Source: Panulirus ornatus (Eukaryota; Arthropoda; Malacostraca; Decapoda; Palinuridae). Taken from it: a DNA stretch of 64,000 bases. The translations under genes and the position numbers were made by a program. Within the stretch, counting starts at the first letter, position 1, and the number at the start of each line of letters is the position of its first letter. The DNA is taken from the NCBI RefSeq assembly GCF_036320965.1, contig NC_092262.1, positions 1,038,012 through 1,102,011 of the forward strand, read 5' to 3'. The notes beneath the pieces were generated by a model. The model was not told the origin of the DNA. It was given only the letters and a program-made list of their open reading frames with translations, and ran no database searches. Shown here one piece after another: positions 24,881 to 39,467 of the stretch.

Positions 24881-25764
24881 ACTCTAGTCCCAAGCCTCTC
24901 TCTCACACCTGTCCTACCTAACTCTCGTCCGAATCCTATCTGTCCTGTCCTGCCTGACTCTCGTCCCAATCCTTTCTCTCCTCTTCTGCCTTACTCTTGT
25001 TACAAGCGTCTCTCTCCTGTCCTGCCTTACTCTCGTCTTAATCCTCTCTCTCCTGTCTTGCTGACTCTCGCCTTAAGCATCTCTCTCATATCCTGCTTGA
25101 CTCTCGTCCCAAGCCTCTCTTTCACACCTGTCGTGCCTGACTCTCTTGCAAATCCTCTCTCTCCTGTCCTGCCTGACTCTCGTCCCAAGCCTCTCTCTCA
25201 CACCTTACGTGTCTGACTCTCGTGCGAATCCTCACTCTCCTTTCCTGCCTGTTTCTCGTCCCATGCCTCTCTCTCCTGTAATTCCTGACTCTCGTCCTAA
25301 GCCTCTCTCTCCTGTCCTGCCTGACTCTAGTCCCAAGCCTCTCTCTCACACCTGTCCTACCTAACTCTCGTCCGAATCCTATCTGTCCTGTCCTGCCTGA
25401 CTCTCGTCCCAATCCTTTCTCTCCTCTTCTGCCTTACTCTTGTTACAAGCGTCTCTCTCCTGTCCTGCCTTACTCTCGTCTTAATCCTCTCTCTCCTGTC
25501 TTGCTGACTCTCGCCTTAAGCATCTCTCTCCTATCCTGCTTGACTCTCGTCCCAAGCCTCTCTTTCACACCTGTCGTGCCTGACTCTCTTGCAAATCCTC
25601 TCTCTCCTGTCCTGCCTGACTCTCGTCCCAAGCCTCTCTCTCACACCTTACGTGTCTGACTCTCGTGCGAATCCTCACTCTCCTTTCCTGCCTGTTTCTC
25701 GTCCCATGCCTCTCTCTCCTGTAATTCCTGACTCTCGTCCTAAGCCTCTCTCTCCTGTCCTGCC
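24881..25764. repeat. 443-bp tandem duplication inside the satellite
   Basis: The segment beginning ACTCTAGTCCCAAGCC at 24881 restarts at 25324, giving a 443-bp period for two copies. I saw one difference (CTCATATCC against CTCCTATCC), so it is recent. Confidence 0.85.
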
Positions 25765-26577
25765 TTACTCTTGTCACAAGCGTCTCTCTACTGTCGTGCC
25801 GAACTTTCGTCCGAAGCCTTTCTCTCCTGTCCTACCTTAGTCTTGTCCCAAGCCTCTCTCTCCCGTCAAGCGTGACTCTCGTCCCAATATTTTATCTCCT
25901 ATCCTGCCTTACTCTTGTCCCAAGCGTCTCTCTCCTGTCCTGCCTTACTCTCGTCTTACGCCCCTCTCTCCTGTCTTGCCTGACTCTCGTCCCTACCCTC
26001 TCTCTCCTGTCCTGCCTGACTCTCGTCCCAAGCCTCTCTCTCACACCTATCGTGTCTGACTCTCATGCGAATCCTCTCTCTCCTTTGCTGCCTGACTCTC
26101 GTCCCAAGCCTCTCTCTCCTGTCCTTCCTGACTCTCGTCCTAAGCCTCTCTCTCCTGTCCTGCCTTACTCTTGTCACAAGCGTCTCTCTACATTACTGCC
26201 TGACTCTCGTCCGAAGCCTCTCTCTCCTGTCTTACCTTACTCTTGTCCCAAGACTCTCTCTCCTGTCAAGCGTGATTGTCGTTCCTATCATCTCTCTCCT
26301 TTCCTAGCTGACTCTCGTCCTAAGCCTCTCTCTTCTGTCCTCCGTGACTCTCGTCCTAATCCTCTCTGTCCTGTCCTGCCTGACTCTCATCCCAAGCCTC
26401 TCTCTCCTGTTTTACCTGACTTTTGTCCTATGCATCTTTCTCCTGTCCTTCCTGACTCTCGTCCAATGAATCTCTCTCCTATCCTGCTTGACTCTCGTCC
26501 TAAGCCTGTGTCTCTCTCCTGTCCTGCCTGACTCTCGTCCCAAGCCTCTCTCTTCTGTTTTGCCTAATTTTGTCCTA

Positions 26578-26681
<104 letters not shown>

Positions 26682-27876
26682 CCTTTCCTGCCAGACTCTC
26701 GTCCCAAGCCTCTCTCTCACACCTGACGTGCCTGACTCTCGCGCGAATCCTCTCTCTCCTGTCTTGCCTGACTCTCGTCCCCACCCTCTCTCTCCTGTCC
26801 TGCCTGACTCTCGTCCCAAGCCTCTCTCTCACACCTTTCGTGTCTGACTCTCATGCGAATCCTCTCTCTCCTTTCCTGCCTGACTCTCGTCCCAAGATTC
26901 TCTCTTTTGTCCTTCCTGACTCTCGTCCTAAGCCTCTCTCTCCTGTCCTCCGTGACTCTCGTCCTAATCCTCTCTATCCTGTCCTGCCTGACTCTCGTCC
27001 CAAGCCTCTCTCTCCTATTTTACCTGACTTTTGTCCTATGCATCTTTCTCCTGTCCTTCCTTACTCTCGTCCAATGAATCTATCTCCTGTCCTGCTTGAC
27101 TCTCTTCCTAAGCCTGTGTCTCTCTCCTGTCCTGCCTTACTCTCGTCCAAAGCCTATCTCTCTCTCCTGTAATGCCTGAGTCTTGTCGTAAACCTCTATA
27201 TCCCGTCCTGCCTTCCTCTCGTCACAAGCTACTCTCTCATTTCCTGCCTATTCTCGCCCGAACCCTCTCTCTCCTGTCATACCTGACCCTCGTCCCAAGC
27301 CTCTCTTTCTTGTCCTGCCTGACTCTCGTCCCAATCCTTTCTCTCCTATCCTGCCTTACTCTTGTCTCAAGCGTCTCTCTCCTGTCCTGTCTTACTCTCG
27401 TCTTAAGCCTCTCTCTTCTGTCCTGCCTGACTCTCGTCCCAACCCTCTCTCTCCTGTCCTGCCTGACTCTCGTCCCAAGCCTCTCTCCCACACCTGTCGT
27501 ACCTGACTCTCCTGCGTGACCTCTCTCTCCTTTCCTGCCTGAGTCTCGTCCTAAGTCTCTCTCTCCGTCCTTCCTGACTCTCGTCCCAAGCCTCTCTCTC
27601 CTGTCTTGCCTTACTCTTGTCAGAAGCGTCTCTCTACAGTCCTGCCTGACTCTCGTCCGAGGTCTTTCTCTCCTGTCCTACCTTAGTCTTGTCCCAAGCC
27701 TTTTTCTCCTGTCCTGCGTGACTGTCGTTCCAATCATGTCTCTCCTTTCCTTACTGACTCTCGTCCTAAGCCTCTCTCTTCTGTCCTCCGTGACTCTCGT
27801 CCTAATCCTGTCAGTCCTGTCCTGCCTGACTCTCGTCCCAAGGCTCTCTCTTCTGTTTTGCCTGACTTTTGTCGCA

Positions 27877-27996
<120 letters not shown>

Positions 27997-30126
27997 GTCC
28001 TGCATAACTCTCGTCCCAAGCCTCTCTCTCCGTTCCTACCTATTATCCTCCCAACCATCTCTGCTCTCCTGCCCGACTCTCATGAAAAGCCTCTCTCTCC
28101 ACTGTCCTGCCTAACTTTCGTTCCAAGCATCTCTCTCCTGCCCTGCCTGTCTCTCGTCCCATGCTTCTCTCTCCTGTCTTGACTGACTCTCGTCCCAAGC
28201 GTCTCTCTCCTGTCCTGCCTGACTCTCGTCCCAATCCTCTCTCTCCTGTCCTGTCTGACTCTCGTCCTAACCCTCTTTCTCCTGTCCTGCCTGACTTTCG
28301 TCCCAAGCCTATCTCTCCTGTCCTGCCTGACTCTCGTCCCAAGCCTCTCTCTCTCACCTGTCCTGCCTGACTCTCGTCACAATTATCTCTCTCCTGTCCT
28401 GCCTGACTATCGCCACAAGATTCTCTCTCCTGTCCTGCCTGACTCTCGACCTAATCTTTTCTCTCCTATTTTGCCTAACTATCGTCTTAAGCCTCTCTCC
28501 TGTCCTGCCTGATTCTCGTCCCAAGCCTCTCTCTCCTGTCCTGCCTGACTCTAGTCCCAAGCCTCTCTCTCACACCTGTCCTACCTAACTCTCGTTCGAA
28601 TCCTATCTGTCCTGTCCTGCCTAACTCTCGTCCCAATCCTTTTTCTCCTCTTCTGCCTTACTCTTGTTACAAGCGTCTCTCTCCTGTCCTGCCTTACTCT
28701 CGTCTTAATCCTCTCTCTCCTGTCTTGCTGACTATCGCCTTAAGCCTCTCTCTCCTATCCTGCTTGACTCTCGTCCCAAGCCTCTCTCTCACACCTGTCG
28801 TGCCTGACTCTCGTGCGAATCCTCTCTCTCCTGTCCTGCCTGACTCTCGTCCCAAGCCTCTCTCTTACACCTTACGTGTCTGACTCTCGTGCGAATCCTC
28901 ACTCTCCTTTCCTGCCTGTTTCTCGTCCCATGCCTCTCTCTCCTGTAATTCCTGACTCGTCCTAAGCCTCTCTCTCCTGTCCTGCCTTACTCTTGTCACA
29001 AGCGTCTCTCTACTGTCGTGCCGAACTTTCGTCCGGAGCCTTTCTCTCCTGTCCTACCTTAGTCTTGTCCCAAGCCTCTCTCTCCCGTCAAGCGTGACTT
29101 TCGTCCCAATATTTTATCTCCTATCCTGCCTTACTCTTGTCCCAAGCGTCTCTCTCCTGTCCTGCCTTACTCTCGTCTTACGCCTCTCTCTCCTGTCTTG
29201 CCTGACTCTCGTCCCTACCCTCTCTCTCCTGTCCTGCCTGACTCTCGTCCCAAGCCTCTCTCTCCTATTTTACCTGACTTTTGTCCTATGCATCTTTCTC
29301 CTGTCCTTCCTTACTCTCGTCCAATGAATCTCTCTCCTGTCCTGCTTGACTCTCTTCCTAAGCCTGTGTCTCTCTCCTGTCCTGCCTGACTCTCGTCCAA
29401 AGCCTATCTCTCGCTCCTGTAATTCCTGAGTCTTGTCGTAAACCTCCATATCCCGTCCTGCCTGCCTCTCGTCACAAGCTACTCTCTCCTTTCCTGCCTA
29501 TTCTCGCCCCAACCCTCTCTCTCCTGTCATACCTGACCCTCGTCCCAAGCCTCTCTTTCTTGTCCTGCCTGACTCTCGTCCCAATCCTTTCTCTCCTATC
29601 CTGCCTTACTCTTGTCTCAAGCGTCTCTCTCCTGTCCTGCCTTACTCTCGTCTTAAGCCTCTCTCTTCTATCCTGCCTGACTCTCGTCCCAACCCTCTCT
29701 CTCCTGTCCTGACTGACTCTCGTCCCAAGCCTCTCTCCCACACCTGTCGTACCTGACTCTCCTGCGAGACCTCTCTCTCTTTTCCTACCTGACTCTCGTC
29801 CTAAGTCTCTCTCTCCGTCCTTCCTGACTCTCGTCCCAAGCCTCTCTCTACTGTCCTGCCTTACTCTTGTCACAAGCGTCTCTCTACAGTCCTGCCTGAC
29901 TCTCGTCCGAGGCCTCTCTCTCCTGTCCTACCTTAGTCTTGTCCCAAGCCTTTTTCTCCTGACCTGCGTGAATGTCGTTCCAATCATGTCTCTCCTTTCC
30001 TTACTGACTCTCGTCCTAAGCCTCTCTCTTCTGTCCTCCGTGACTCTCGTCCTAATCCTCTCAGTCCTATCCTGCCTGATTCCCGTCCCAAGACTCTCTC
30101 TTCTGTTTTGCCTGACTTTTGTCGTA

Positions 30127-30130
<4 letters not shown>

Positions 30131-30214
<84 letters not shown>
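30131..30214. repeat. (CT)n tract, type B
   Basis: 84 bp; left marker CTCTCAGTCCTATCC, right marker CCGTTCCTGCC. Confidence 0.95.
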
Positions 30215-30216
<2 letters not shown>

Positions 30217-32217
30217 GTCCTGCCTGACTCTCGTCCTTAGTCTCTATCTCCGTTCCTGCCTATTCTCCTCCCAACCCTCTCTGCTATCCTGCCCGACTCT
30301 CGTGAAAAGCCTCTCTCTCCACTGTCCTGCCTAACTTTGGTAGCAAGCCTCTCTCTCCTGCCCTGCCTGTCTCTCGTCCCAAGCCTCTCTCTCCTGTCTT
30401 GACTGACTCTCGTCCCAATCGTCTCTCTCCTGTCCTGCCTGACTCTCGTCCCAAACCTCTCTCTCCTTTCCTGCCTGACTCTCGTCCTAACCCTCTTTCT
30501 CCTGTCCTGCCTGACTTTCGTCCCAAGCCTATCTCTCCTGTCCTGCCTGACTCGTCCCAAGCCTCTCTCTCTCACCTGTCCTGCGTGACTCTCGTCCCAA
30601 TTATCTCTCTCCTATCCTGCCTGACTATTGCCACAAGATTCTCTATCTTGTCCTGCCTGACTCTCGACCTAATCCTTTCACTCCTATTCTGCCTGACTCT
30701 CGTCTTAAGACGATTTCCTGTCCTGCCTGATTCTCGTCCCAAGACTCTCTAACCTGTCCTGCCTGACTCTAGCCTCTAGGCTCTCTCTCACACCTGTCCT
30801 ACCTAACTCTCGTCCGAATCCTATCTCTCCTGTTCTGCCTGACTCTCGTCCCAATCCTTTCTCTCATCTTCTGCCTTACTCTTGTCCCAAGAGTCTCTCT
30901 CCTGTCCTGCCTTACTCTCGTCTTAAGCCTCTCTCTCCTGTCCTGCCTTACTTTCGGCTTACGCCTCTCTCTCCTGTCTTACCTGACTCTCGTCCCCACC
31001 CTCTCTCTCCTGTCCTGCCTGACTCTCGTCCCAAGCCTCTCTCTCACACCTGTCGTGTCTGACTCTCATGCGAATCCTCTCTCTCCTTTCCTGCCTGACT
31101 CTCGTCCCAAGCCTCTCTCTCCTGTACTTCCTGACTCTCGTCCTAAGCCTCTCTCTCCTCTCCTGCCTTACTCTTGTCACAAGCGTCTCTCTACAGTCCT
31201 GCCTTACTCTCGTCCGAAGCCTCTCTCTCCTGGATTACCTTACTTTTGTCCCAAGCCTCTCTCTCCTGTCCTGCGTGATTGTCGTTCCAATCATCTCTTT
31301 CCTTTCCTGGCTGACTCTCGTCCCAACCCTCTCTCTTCTGTCGTCCGTGACTCTCGTCCTAATCCGCTCTGTCCTGTCCTCCCTGACTCTAGTCCCAAGC
31401 CTCTCTCTCCTGTTTTACCTGACTTTTGTCCTATGCATCTTTCTCCTGTCCTTCCTGACTCTCGTCCAATGAATCTCTCTCCTATCCTGCTTGACTCTCG
31501 TCCTAAGCCTGTGTCTCTCTCCTATCCTGCCTGACTCTCGTCCAAAGCCTATCTCTCTCCTGTAATGCCCGAGTCTTGTCGTAAGCCTCTATATCCCGTC
31601 CTGCCTGACTCTCGTCACAAGCTACTCTCTCCTTTCCTGCCTATTCTCGCCCCAACCCTCTCTCTCCTGTCATACCTGACGCTCGTCCCAAGCCTCTCTT
31701 TCTTGTCCTGCCTAACTCTCGTCACAATCCTTTCTCTCCTATCCTGCCTTACTCTTGCCCCAAGCGTCTCTCTCCTGTCCTGCCTTACTCTTGTCTTAAG
31801 CCTCTCTCTTCTGTCCTGCCTGACTCTCGTCCCAAGCCTCTCTCCCACACCTATCGTACCTAACTCTCCTGTGAGTCCTCTCTCTCCTTTCCTGCCTGAC
31901 TCTCTTGTCATTTCCTGACTCTCGTCCAAATCCTCTCTCTCCTGTCCTGCCTTACTCTTGTCACAAGCGTCTCTCTACAGTCCTGCCTGACTCTCGTCCG
32001 AGGCCTCTCTCTCCTGTCCTACCTTAGCCTTGTCCCAAGCCTTATTCTCCTGTCCTGCGTGACTGTCGTTCCAATTATGTCTCTCCTTTCCTTACTGACT
32101 CTCGTACTAAGCCTCTCTCTTCTGTCCTCCTTGACTCTCGTCCTAATCCTTTCAGTCCTGTCCTGCCTGACCCTCGTCCCAAGCCTCTCTCTTCTGTTTT
32201 GCCTGACTTTTGTCGTA

Positions 32218-32222
<5 letters not shown>

Positions 32223-32307
<85 letters not shown>
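32223..32307. repeat. (CT)n tract, hybrid (B left, A right)
   Basis: 85 bp. The left flank has TTTCAGTCCTGTCC (type B) and the right flank has CTCACACCTGTCGTG (type A). Confidence 0.9.
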
Positions 32308-32309
<2 letters not shown>

Positions 32310-32342
32310 GTCCTGCCTGACTCTCGTCCCAAGCCTATCTCT

Positions 32343-32718
32343 CACACCTGTCGTGCCTGACTCTCGTGCGAATCCTCTCTCTAATGTCTTGCCTGACTCT
32401 CGTCCCCAACCTCTCGCTCCTGTCCTGCCTGGCTCTCGTCCCAAGCGTCTCTCTCAGAACTGTCGTGTCTGACTCTCATGCGAATCCTCTCTCTCCTGTC
32501 CTGCCTGACTCTCGTCCCAAGCCTCTCTCTCACACCTGTCGTGCCTGACTCTCGTGCGAATCCTCTCTCTAATGTCTTGCCTGACTCTCGTCCCCACCCT
32601 CTCGCTCCTGTCCTGCCTTGCTCTCGTCCCAAGCGTCTCTCTCAGAACTGTCGTGTCTGACTCTCATGCGAATCCTCTCTCTCCTGTCCTGCCTGACTCT
32701 CGTCCCAAGCCTCTCTCT
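32343..32718. repeat. 188-bp tandem duplication inside the satellite
   Basis: CACACCTGTCGTGCCTGAC at 32343 recurs at 32531 with the same downstream markers (CTCTCTAATGTCTTGCC, CTCAGAACTGTCGTG); only a few bases differ. Confidence 0.8.
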
Positions 32719-33871
32719 CCTGTCCTTCCTCACTCTCGTCCTAAGCTTCTCTCTCCTGTCCTGCCTTACTCTTATCACAAGCGTCTCTCTACAGTCCTGC
32801 CTGACTCTCGTCCGAAGCCTCTCTCTCCTGTCTTACATTACTCTTGTCCCAAGCCTCTCTCTCCTGTCCTGCGTGATTGTCGTTCCAATCATCTCTCTCC
32901 TTTCCTGGCTGACTCTCGTCCTAACCCTCTCTCTTCTGTCCTCCGTGACTCTCGTCCTAATCCTCTCTGTCCTGTCCTGCCTGACTCTCGTCCCAAGCCT
33001 CTCTCTCCTGTTTTACCTGACCTTTGTCCTATGCATCTTTCTCCTGTCCTTCCTGACTCTCGTCCAATGAATCTCTCTCCTGTCCTGCTTGACTCTCTTC
33101 CTAAGCCTGTGTCTCTCTCCTGTCCTGCCTGACTCTCGTCCAAAGCCTATCTCTCTCTCCTGTAATGCCTGAGTCTTGTCGTAAACCTCTATATCCCGTC
33201 CTGCCTTCCTCTCGTCACAAGGTACTCTCTCCTTTCCTGCCTATTCTCGGCCCAACCCTCTTCTCTCCTGTCATACCTGACCCTCGTCCCAAGCCTCTCT
33301 TTCTTGTCCTGCCTGACTCTCGTTCCAACCTTTCTCTCCTATCCTGCCTTACTCTTGTCCCAAGCGTCTCTATTCTGTACTGCCTTACTCTCGTCTTAAG
33401 CCTCTCTCTTCTGTCCTGCCTGAATCTCGTCCCAACCCTCTCTCTCCTGTCCTGCCTGACTCTCATCCCAAGCCTCTCTCCCACACCTGTCGTACGTGAC
33501 TCTCCTGCGAGTCCTCTCTCTCCTTTCCTGCCTGACTCTCGACCCAAGTCTCTCTCTCTTGTCCTTCCTGACTCTCGTCCCAAGCCTCTCTCTCCTGTCC
33601 TGCCTTACTCTTGTCACAAGCGTCTCTCTACAGTCCTGCCTGACTCTCGTCCGAGGCCTCTCTCTCCTGTCCTACCTTAGTCTTCTCCCAAGCCTTATTC
33701 TCCTATCCTGAGTGACTATCGTTCCAATCATGTCTCTCCTTTCCTTACTGACCCTCGTCTTAAGCCTCTAGTCTTCTTTCCTCCGTGACCCTCGTCCTAA
33801 TCCTCTCAGTCCTGTCCTACCTGACTCTCGTCCGAAGCCTCTCTCTTCTGTTTTGCCTGACTTTTGTCGTA

Positions 33872-34029
<158 letters not shown>

Positions 34030-35000
34030 GCCCTGCCTGTCTCTCGTCCCAAGCCTCTCTCTCCTGTCTTGACTGACTCTCGTCCCAGTCGTCTCTCTGC
34101 TGTCCTGCCTGACTCTCGTCCCAATCCTCTCTCTCCTGTCCTGTCTGACTCTCGTCCTAACCCTCTTTCTCCTGTCCTGCCTGACTTTTGTCCCAAGCGT
34201 CTCTCTCCTGTCCTGCCTGACTCTCGTCCCAAGCCTCTCTCTCTCACCTGTCCTGCCTGACTCTCGTCCCAATTATCTCTCTCCTGTCCTGCCTGACTAT
34301 CGCCACAAGATTCTCTCTCTTGTCCTGCCTGACTCTCGACCTAATCTTTTCTCTCCTATTTTGCCTTACTCTCGTCTTAATCCTCTCTCTCCTGTCTTGC
34401 TAACTCTCTCCTTAAGCCTCTCTCTCCTGTCCTGCCTGACTCTAGTCCACAAGCCTCTCTCTCACACCTGTCCTACCTAACTCTCGTCTGAATCCTATCT
34501 GTCCTGTCCTGCCTGACTCTCGTCCGAATCCTTTTCTCCTCTTCTGCCTTACTCTTGTCCCAAGCGTCTCTCTCCTGTCCTGCCTTACTCTAATCTTAAT
34601 CCTCTCTCTCCTGTCTTGCTGACTCTCGCCTTAAGCCTCTCTCTCCTGTCCTGCCTGACTCTCGTCCAAGCCTCTCTCTCACATCCTGTCCGTGCCTGAC
34701 TCTCGTGCTAACCCTCTCTCCTCTCTCTCCTGCCTCTCTCCTTCTCCTGACTCCTCGTCCCAAGCTCTCTCTCTCACACCTATCGTGCTGCTCTCTCGAT
34801 CCTCTCTTTCTCGTGCGACTCATCCTCACTCTCTTTTCCTTTCGCACTCTCCCTGTTTCTCGTCCCATGCCTCTCTCTAATTTCCTCCTGACCTCGTCCA
34901 ACCTCTCTCTCCTGTCCTGCCTTACTCTTGTCACAAGCGTCCCCCCTACTGTCGTGCCAACTTTCGTCCGAAGCCTTTCTCTCCTGTCCACCTTATCTGT

Positions 35001-35195
<195 letters not shown>

Positions 35196-36048
35196 TTCCG
35201 ACTCTCGTCCTAAGCCTCTCTCTCCTGTCCTGCCTCACTCTTGTCACAAACGTCTCTCTACAGTCCTGCCTGACTCTCGTCCGAAGCCTCTCCTCTCCTG
35301 TCTTATATTACTCTTGTCCCAAGCCTCTCTCTCCTGTCCCTTTCGTGATTATCGTTCGCAATCATCTCTCTCCCTTTCCTGGCTGAAATCTCGTCCTAAC
35401 CCTCTCTCTTCTGTCCTCCGTGACTCTCGTCCCTAATCCTCTCTCTCCTGTCCTGCCTGACTCTCGTCCCAAGCCTCTCTCTCCTGTTTTACCTGATTTG
35501 TCCTATGCATCTTTCTCCTGTCCTTCCTGACTCTCGTCCAATGATCTCTCTCCTTTTCCTTCCTGACTCTCGTCCTAAGCCTCTCTCTCCTGTCCTGCCT
35601 TACTCTTGTCACAAGCGTCTCTCTACTGTCGTGCCGAACTTTCGTCCGAAGCCTTTCTCTCCTGTCCTACCTTAGTCTGTCCCAAGCCTCTCTCTCCTGT
35701 CAAGCGTGACTCTCGTCCCAATATTTTATCTCCTATCCTGCCTTACTCTTGTCCCAAGTATCTCTCTCCTGTCCTGCCTTACTCTCGTCTTACGCCTCTC
35801 TCTTCTGTCCTCCGTGACTCTCGTCCTAATCCTCCCCGTCCTGTCCTGCCTGACTCTCGTCCCAAGCCTCTCTCTCCTGTTTTAATTGACTTTTGTCCTA
35901 TGCATCTTTCTCCTGTCCTTCCTGACTCTCGTCCAATGAATCTCTCTCCTGTCCTGCTTGACTCTCGTCCTAAGCCTGTGTCTCTCTCCTGTCCTGCCTG
36001 ACTCTCGTCCCAAGCCTCTCTCTTCTGTTTTAGCTGACTTTTGTCCTA

Positions 36049-36053
<5 letters not shown>

Positions 36054-36130
<77 letters not shown>
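36054..36130. repeat. (CT)n tract, type A
   Basis: 77 bp after GTCCTATGCAT; right marker CTCACACCTGTCGCG. Confidence 0.95.
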
Positions 36131-36132
<2 letters not shown>

Positions 36133-37395
36133 GTCCTGCCTGACTTTCGTCTCAAGCCTCTCTCTCACACCTGTCGCGTCTGACTCTTATGCGAATCCTC
36201 TCTCTCCTTTCCTGCCTGACTCTCGTCCCAAGCCTCTCTCTCCTGTCCTTCCTGACTCTCGTCCTAAGCCTCTCTCTCCTGTCCTGCCTCACTCTTGTCA
36301 CAAGCGTCTCTCTACAGTCCTGCCTGACTCTCGTCCGAAGCCTCTCTCTCCTGTCTTACATTACTCTTGTCCCAAGCCTCTCTCTCCTGTCTTGCGCGAT
36401 TGTCGTTCCAATCATCTCTCTCTTTTCCTGGCTGACTCTCGTCCTAACCCTCTCTCTTCTGTCCTCCGTGACTCTCGTCCTAATCCTCTCTCTCCTGTCC
36501 TGCCTGACTCTCGTCCCAAGCCTCTCTCTCCTGTTTTACCTGAATTTGTCCTATGCATCTTTCTCCTGTCCTTCCTGAATCTCGTCCAATGAATCTCTCT
36601 CCTGTCCTGCTTGACTCTCTTCCTAAGCCTGTGTCTCTCTCCTGTCCTGCCTGAATCTCGTCCAAAGCCTATCTCTCTCTCCTGTAATGCCTGAGTCTTG
36701 TCGTAAACCTCTATATCCCGTCCTGCCTGCCTCTCGTCACAAGCTACTCTCTCCTTTCGTGCCTATTCTCGCCCCAACCCTCTCTCTCCTGTCATACCTG
36801 ACCCTCGTCCCAAGCCTCTCTTTCTTCTCCTGCCTGACTCTCGTCCCAATCCTTTCTCTCCTATCCTGCCTTACTCTTGTTCCAAGCGTCTCTCTCCTGT
36901 CTTGCCTTACTCTCGTCTTAAGCCTCTCTCTTCTGTCCTGCCTGACTCTCGTCCCAACCCTCTCTCTCCTGTCCTGCCTGACTCTCATCCCAAGCCTCTC
37001 TCCCACACCTGTCGTACGTGACTCTCCAGCGATTCCTCTCTCTCCTTTCCTGCCTGACTCTCGTCCCAAGTCTCTCTCTCTTGTCCTTCCTGACTCTCGT
37101 CACAAGCCTCTCTCTCCTGTCCTGCCTTACTCTTGTCACAAGCGTCTCTCTACAGTCATGCGTGACTCTCCTCCGAGGCCTCTCTCTCCTGTCCTACCTT
37201 AGTCTTGTCCCAAGCCTTATTCTCCTGTCCTGAGTGACTGTCGTTCCAATCATGTCTCTCCTTTCCTTACTGACTCTCGTCCTAAGCCTATATAGTCTTC
37301 TGTCCTCCGTGACTCTCGTCCTAATCCTCTCAGTCCTGTGCTGCCTGACTCTCGTCCCAAGCCTCTCTCTTCTGTTTTGCCTGACTTTTGTCCTA

Positions 37396-37547
<152 letters not shown>

Positions 37548-39359
37548 GTCCTGCATGACTCTCGTCCCAAGCCTCTCTCTCCGTTCCTGCCTAATTTCCT
37601 CCCAACCATCTCTGCTATCCTGCCCGACTCTAGTGAAAAGCCTCTCTCTCCACTCTCCTGCCTAACTTTCGTTCCAAGCCTCTCTCTCCTGCCCTGCCTG
37701 TCTCTCGTCTCAAGCCTCTCTCTCCTGTCTTGACTGACTCTCGTCCCAAGCGTCTCTCTCCTGTCTTGCATGACTCTCGTCCCAATCCTCTCTCTCTTGT
37801 CCTGTCTGACTCTCGTCCTAACCCTCTTTCTCCTGTCCTGCCTGACTTTCGTCCCAAGCCTATCTCTCCTGTCCTGCCTGACTCTCGTCCCAAGCCTCTC
37901 TCTCTCACCTGTCCTGCCTGACTCTCGTCCCAATTATCTCTCTCCTGTCCTGCCTGACTATCGCCACAAGATTCTCTCTCTTGTCCTGCCTGACTCTCGA
38001 CTTAATCTTTTCTCTCCTATTTTGCCTTACTCTCGTCTTAATCCTCTGTCTCCTGTCTTGCTGACTCTCGCCTTAAGCCTCTCTCTCCTGTCCTGCCTGA
38101 CTCTAGTCCCAAGCCTCTCTCTCACACCTGTCCTACCTAACTCTCGTCTGAATCCTATCTGTCCTGTCCTGCCTGACTCTCGTCCCAATCCTTTTTCTCC
38201 TCTTCTGCCTTACTCTTGTCCCAAGCGTCTCTCTCCTGTCCTGCCTTACTCTCGTCTTAATCCTCTCTCTCCTGTCTTGCTGACTCTCGCCTTAAGCCTC
38301 TCTCTCCTGTCCTGCCTGACTCTCGTCCCAAGCCTCTCTCTCACACCTGTCGTGCCTGACTCTCGTGCGAATCCTCTCTCTCCTGTCCTGCCTGACTCTC
38401 GTCCCAAGCCTCTCTCTCACACCTTACGTGTCTGACTCTCGTGCGAATCCTCACTCTCCTTTCCTGCCTGTTTCTCGTCCCATGCCTCTCTCTCCTGTAA
38501 TTCCTGACTCTCGTCCTAAGCCTCTCTCTCCTGTCCTGCCTTACTCTTGTCACAAGCGTCTCTCTACTGTCGTGCCGAACTTTCGTCCGAAGCCTTTCTC
38601 TCCTGTCCTACCTTAGTCTTGTCCCAAGCCTCTCTCTCCCGTCAAGCGTGACTCTCGTCCCAATATTTTATCTCCTATCCTGCCTTACTCTTGTCCCAAG
38701 CGTCTCTCTCCTGTCCTGCCTTACTCTCGTCTTACGCCTCTCTCTCCTGTCTTGCCTGACTCTCGTCCCTACCCTCTCTCTCCTGTCCTGCCTGACTCTC
38801 GTCCCAAGCCTCTCTCTCACACCTATCGTGTCTGACTCTCATGCGAATCCTCTCTCTCCTTTCTGCCTGACTCTCGTCCCAAGCCTCTCTCTCCTGTCCT
38901 TCCTGACTCTCGTCCTAAGCCTCTCTCTCCTGTCCTGCCTTACTCTTGTCACAAGCGTCTCTCTACAGTCCTGCCTGACTCTCGTCCGAAGCCTCTCTCT
39001 CCTGTCTTACCTTACTCTTGTCCCAAGACTCTCTCTCCTGTCAAGCGTGATTGTCGTTCCTAATTATCTCTCTCCTTTCCTAGCTGACTCTCGTCCTAAG
39101 CCTCTCTCTTCTGTCCTCCGTGACTCTCGTCCTAATCCTCTCTGTCCTGTCCTGCCTGACTCTCATCCCAAGCCTCTCTCTCCTGTTTTACCTGACTTTT
39201 GTCCTATGCATCTTTCTCCTGTCCTTCCTGACTCTCGTCCAATGAATCTCTCTCCTATCCTGCTTGACTCTCGTCCTAAGCCTGTGTCTCTCTCCTGTCC
39301 TGCCTGACTCTCGTCCCAAGCCTCTCTCTTCTGTTTTGCCTGACTTTTGTCGTATGCAT

Positions 39360-39408
39360 CTCTCTCTCTCTCTCTCTGTCTCTCTCATCTCTCTCATCTC
39401 TCTCTCTC

Positions 39409-39464
<56 letters not shown>
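39360..39464. repeat. (CT)n tract, type A, interrupted
   Basis: 105 bp with one GT and three CAT interruptions in its first half. Confidence 0.9.
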
Positions 39465-39467
<3 letters not shown>

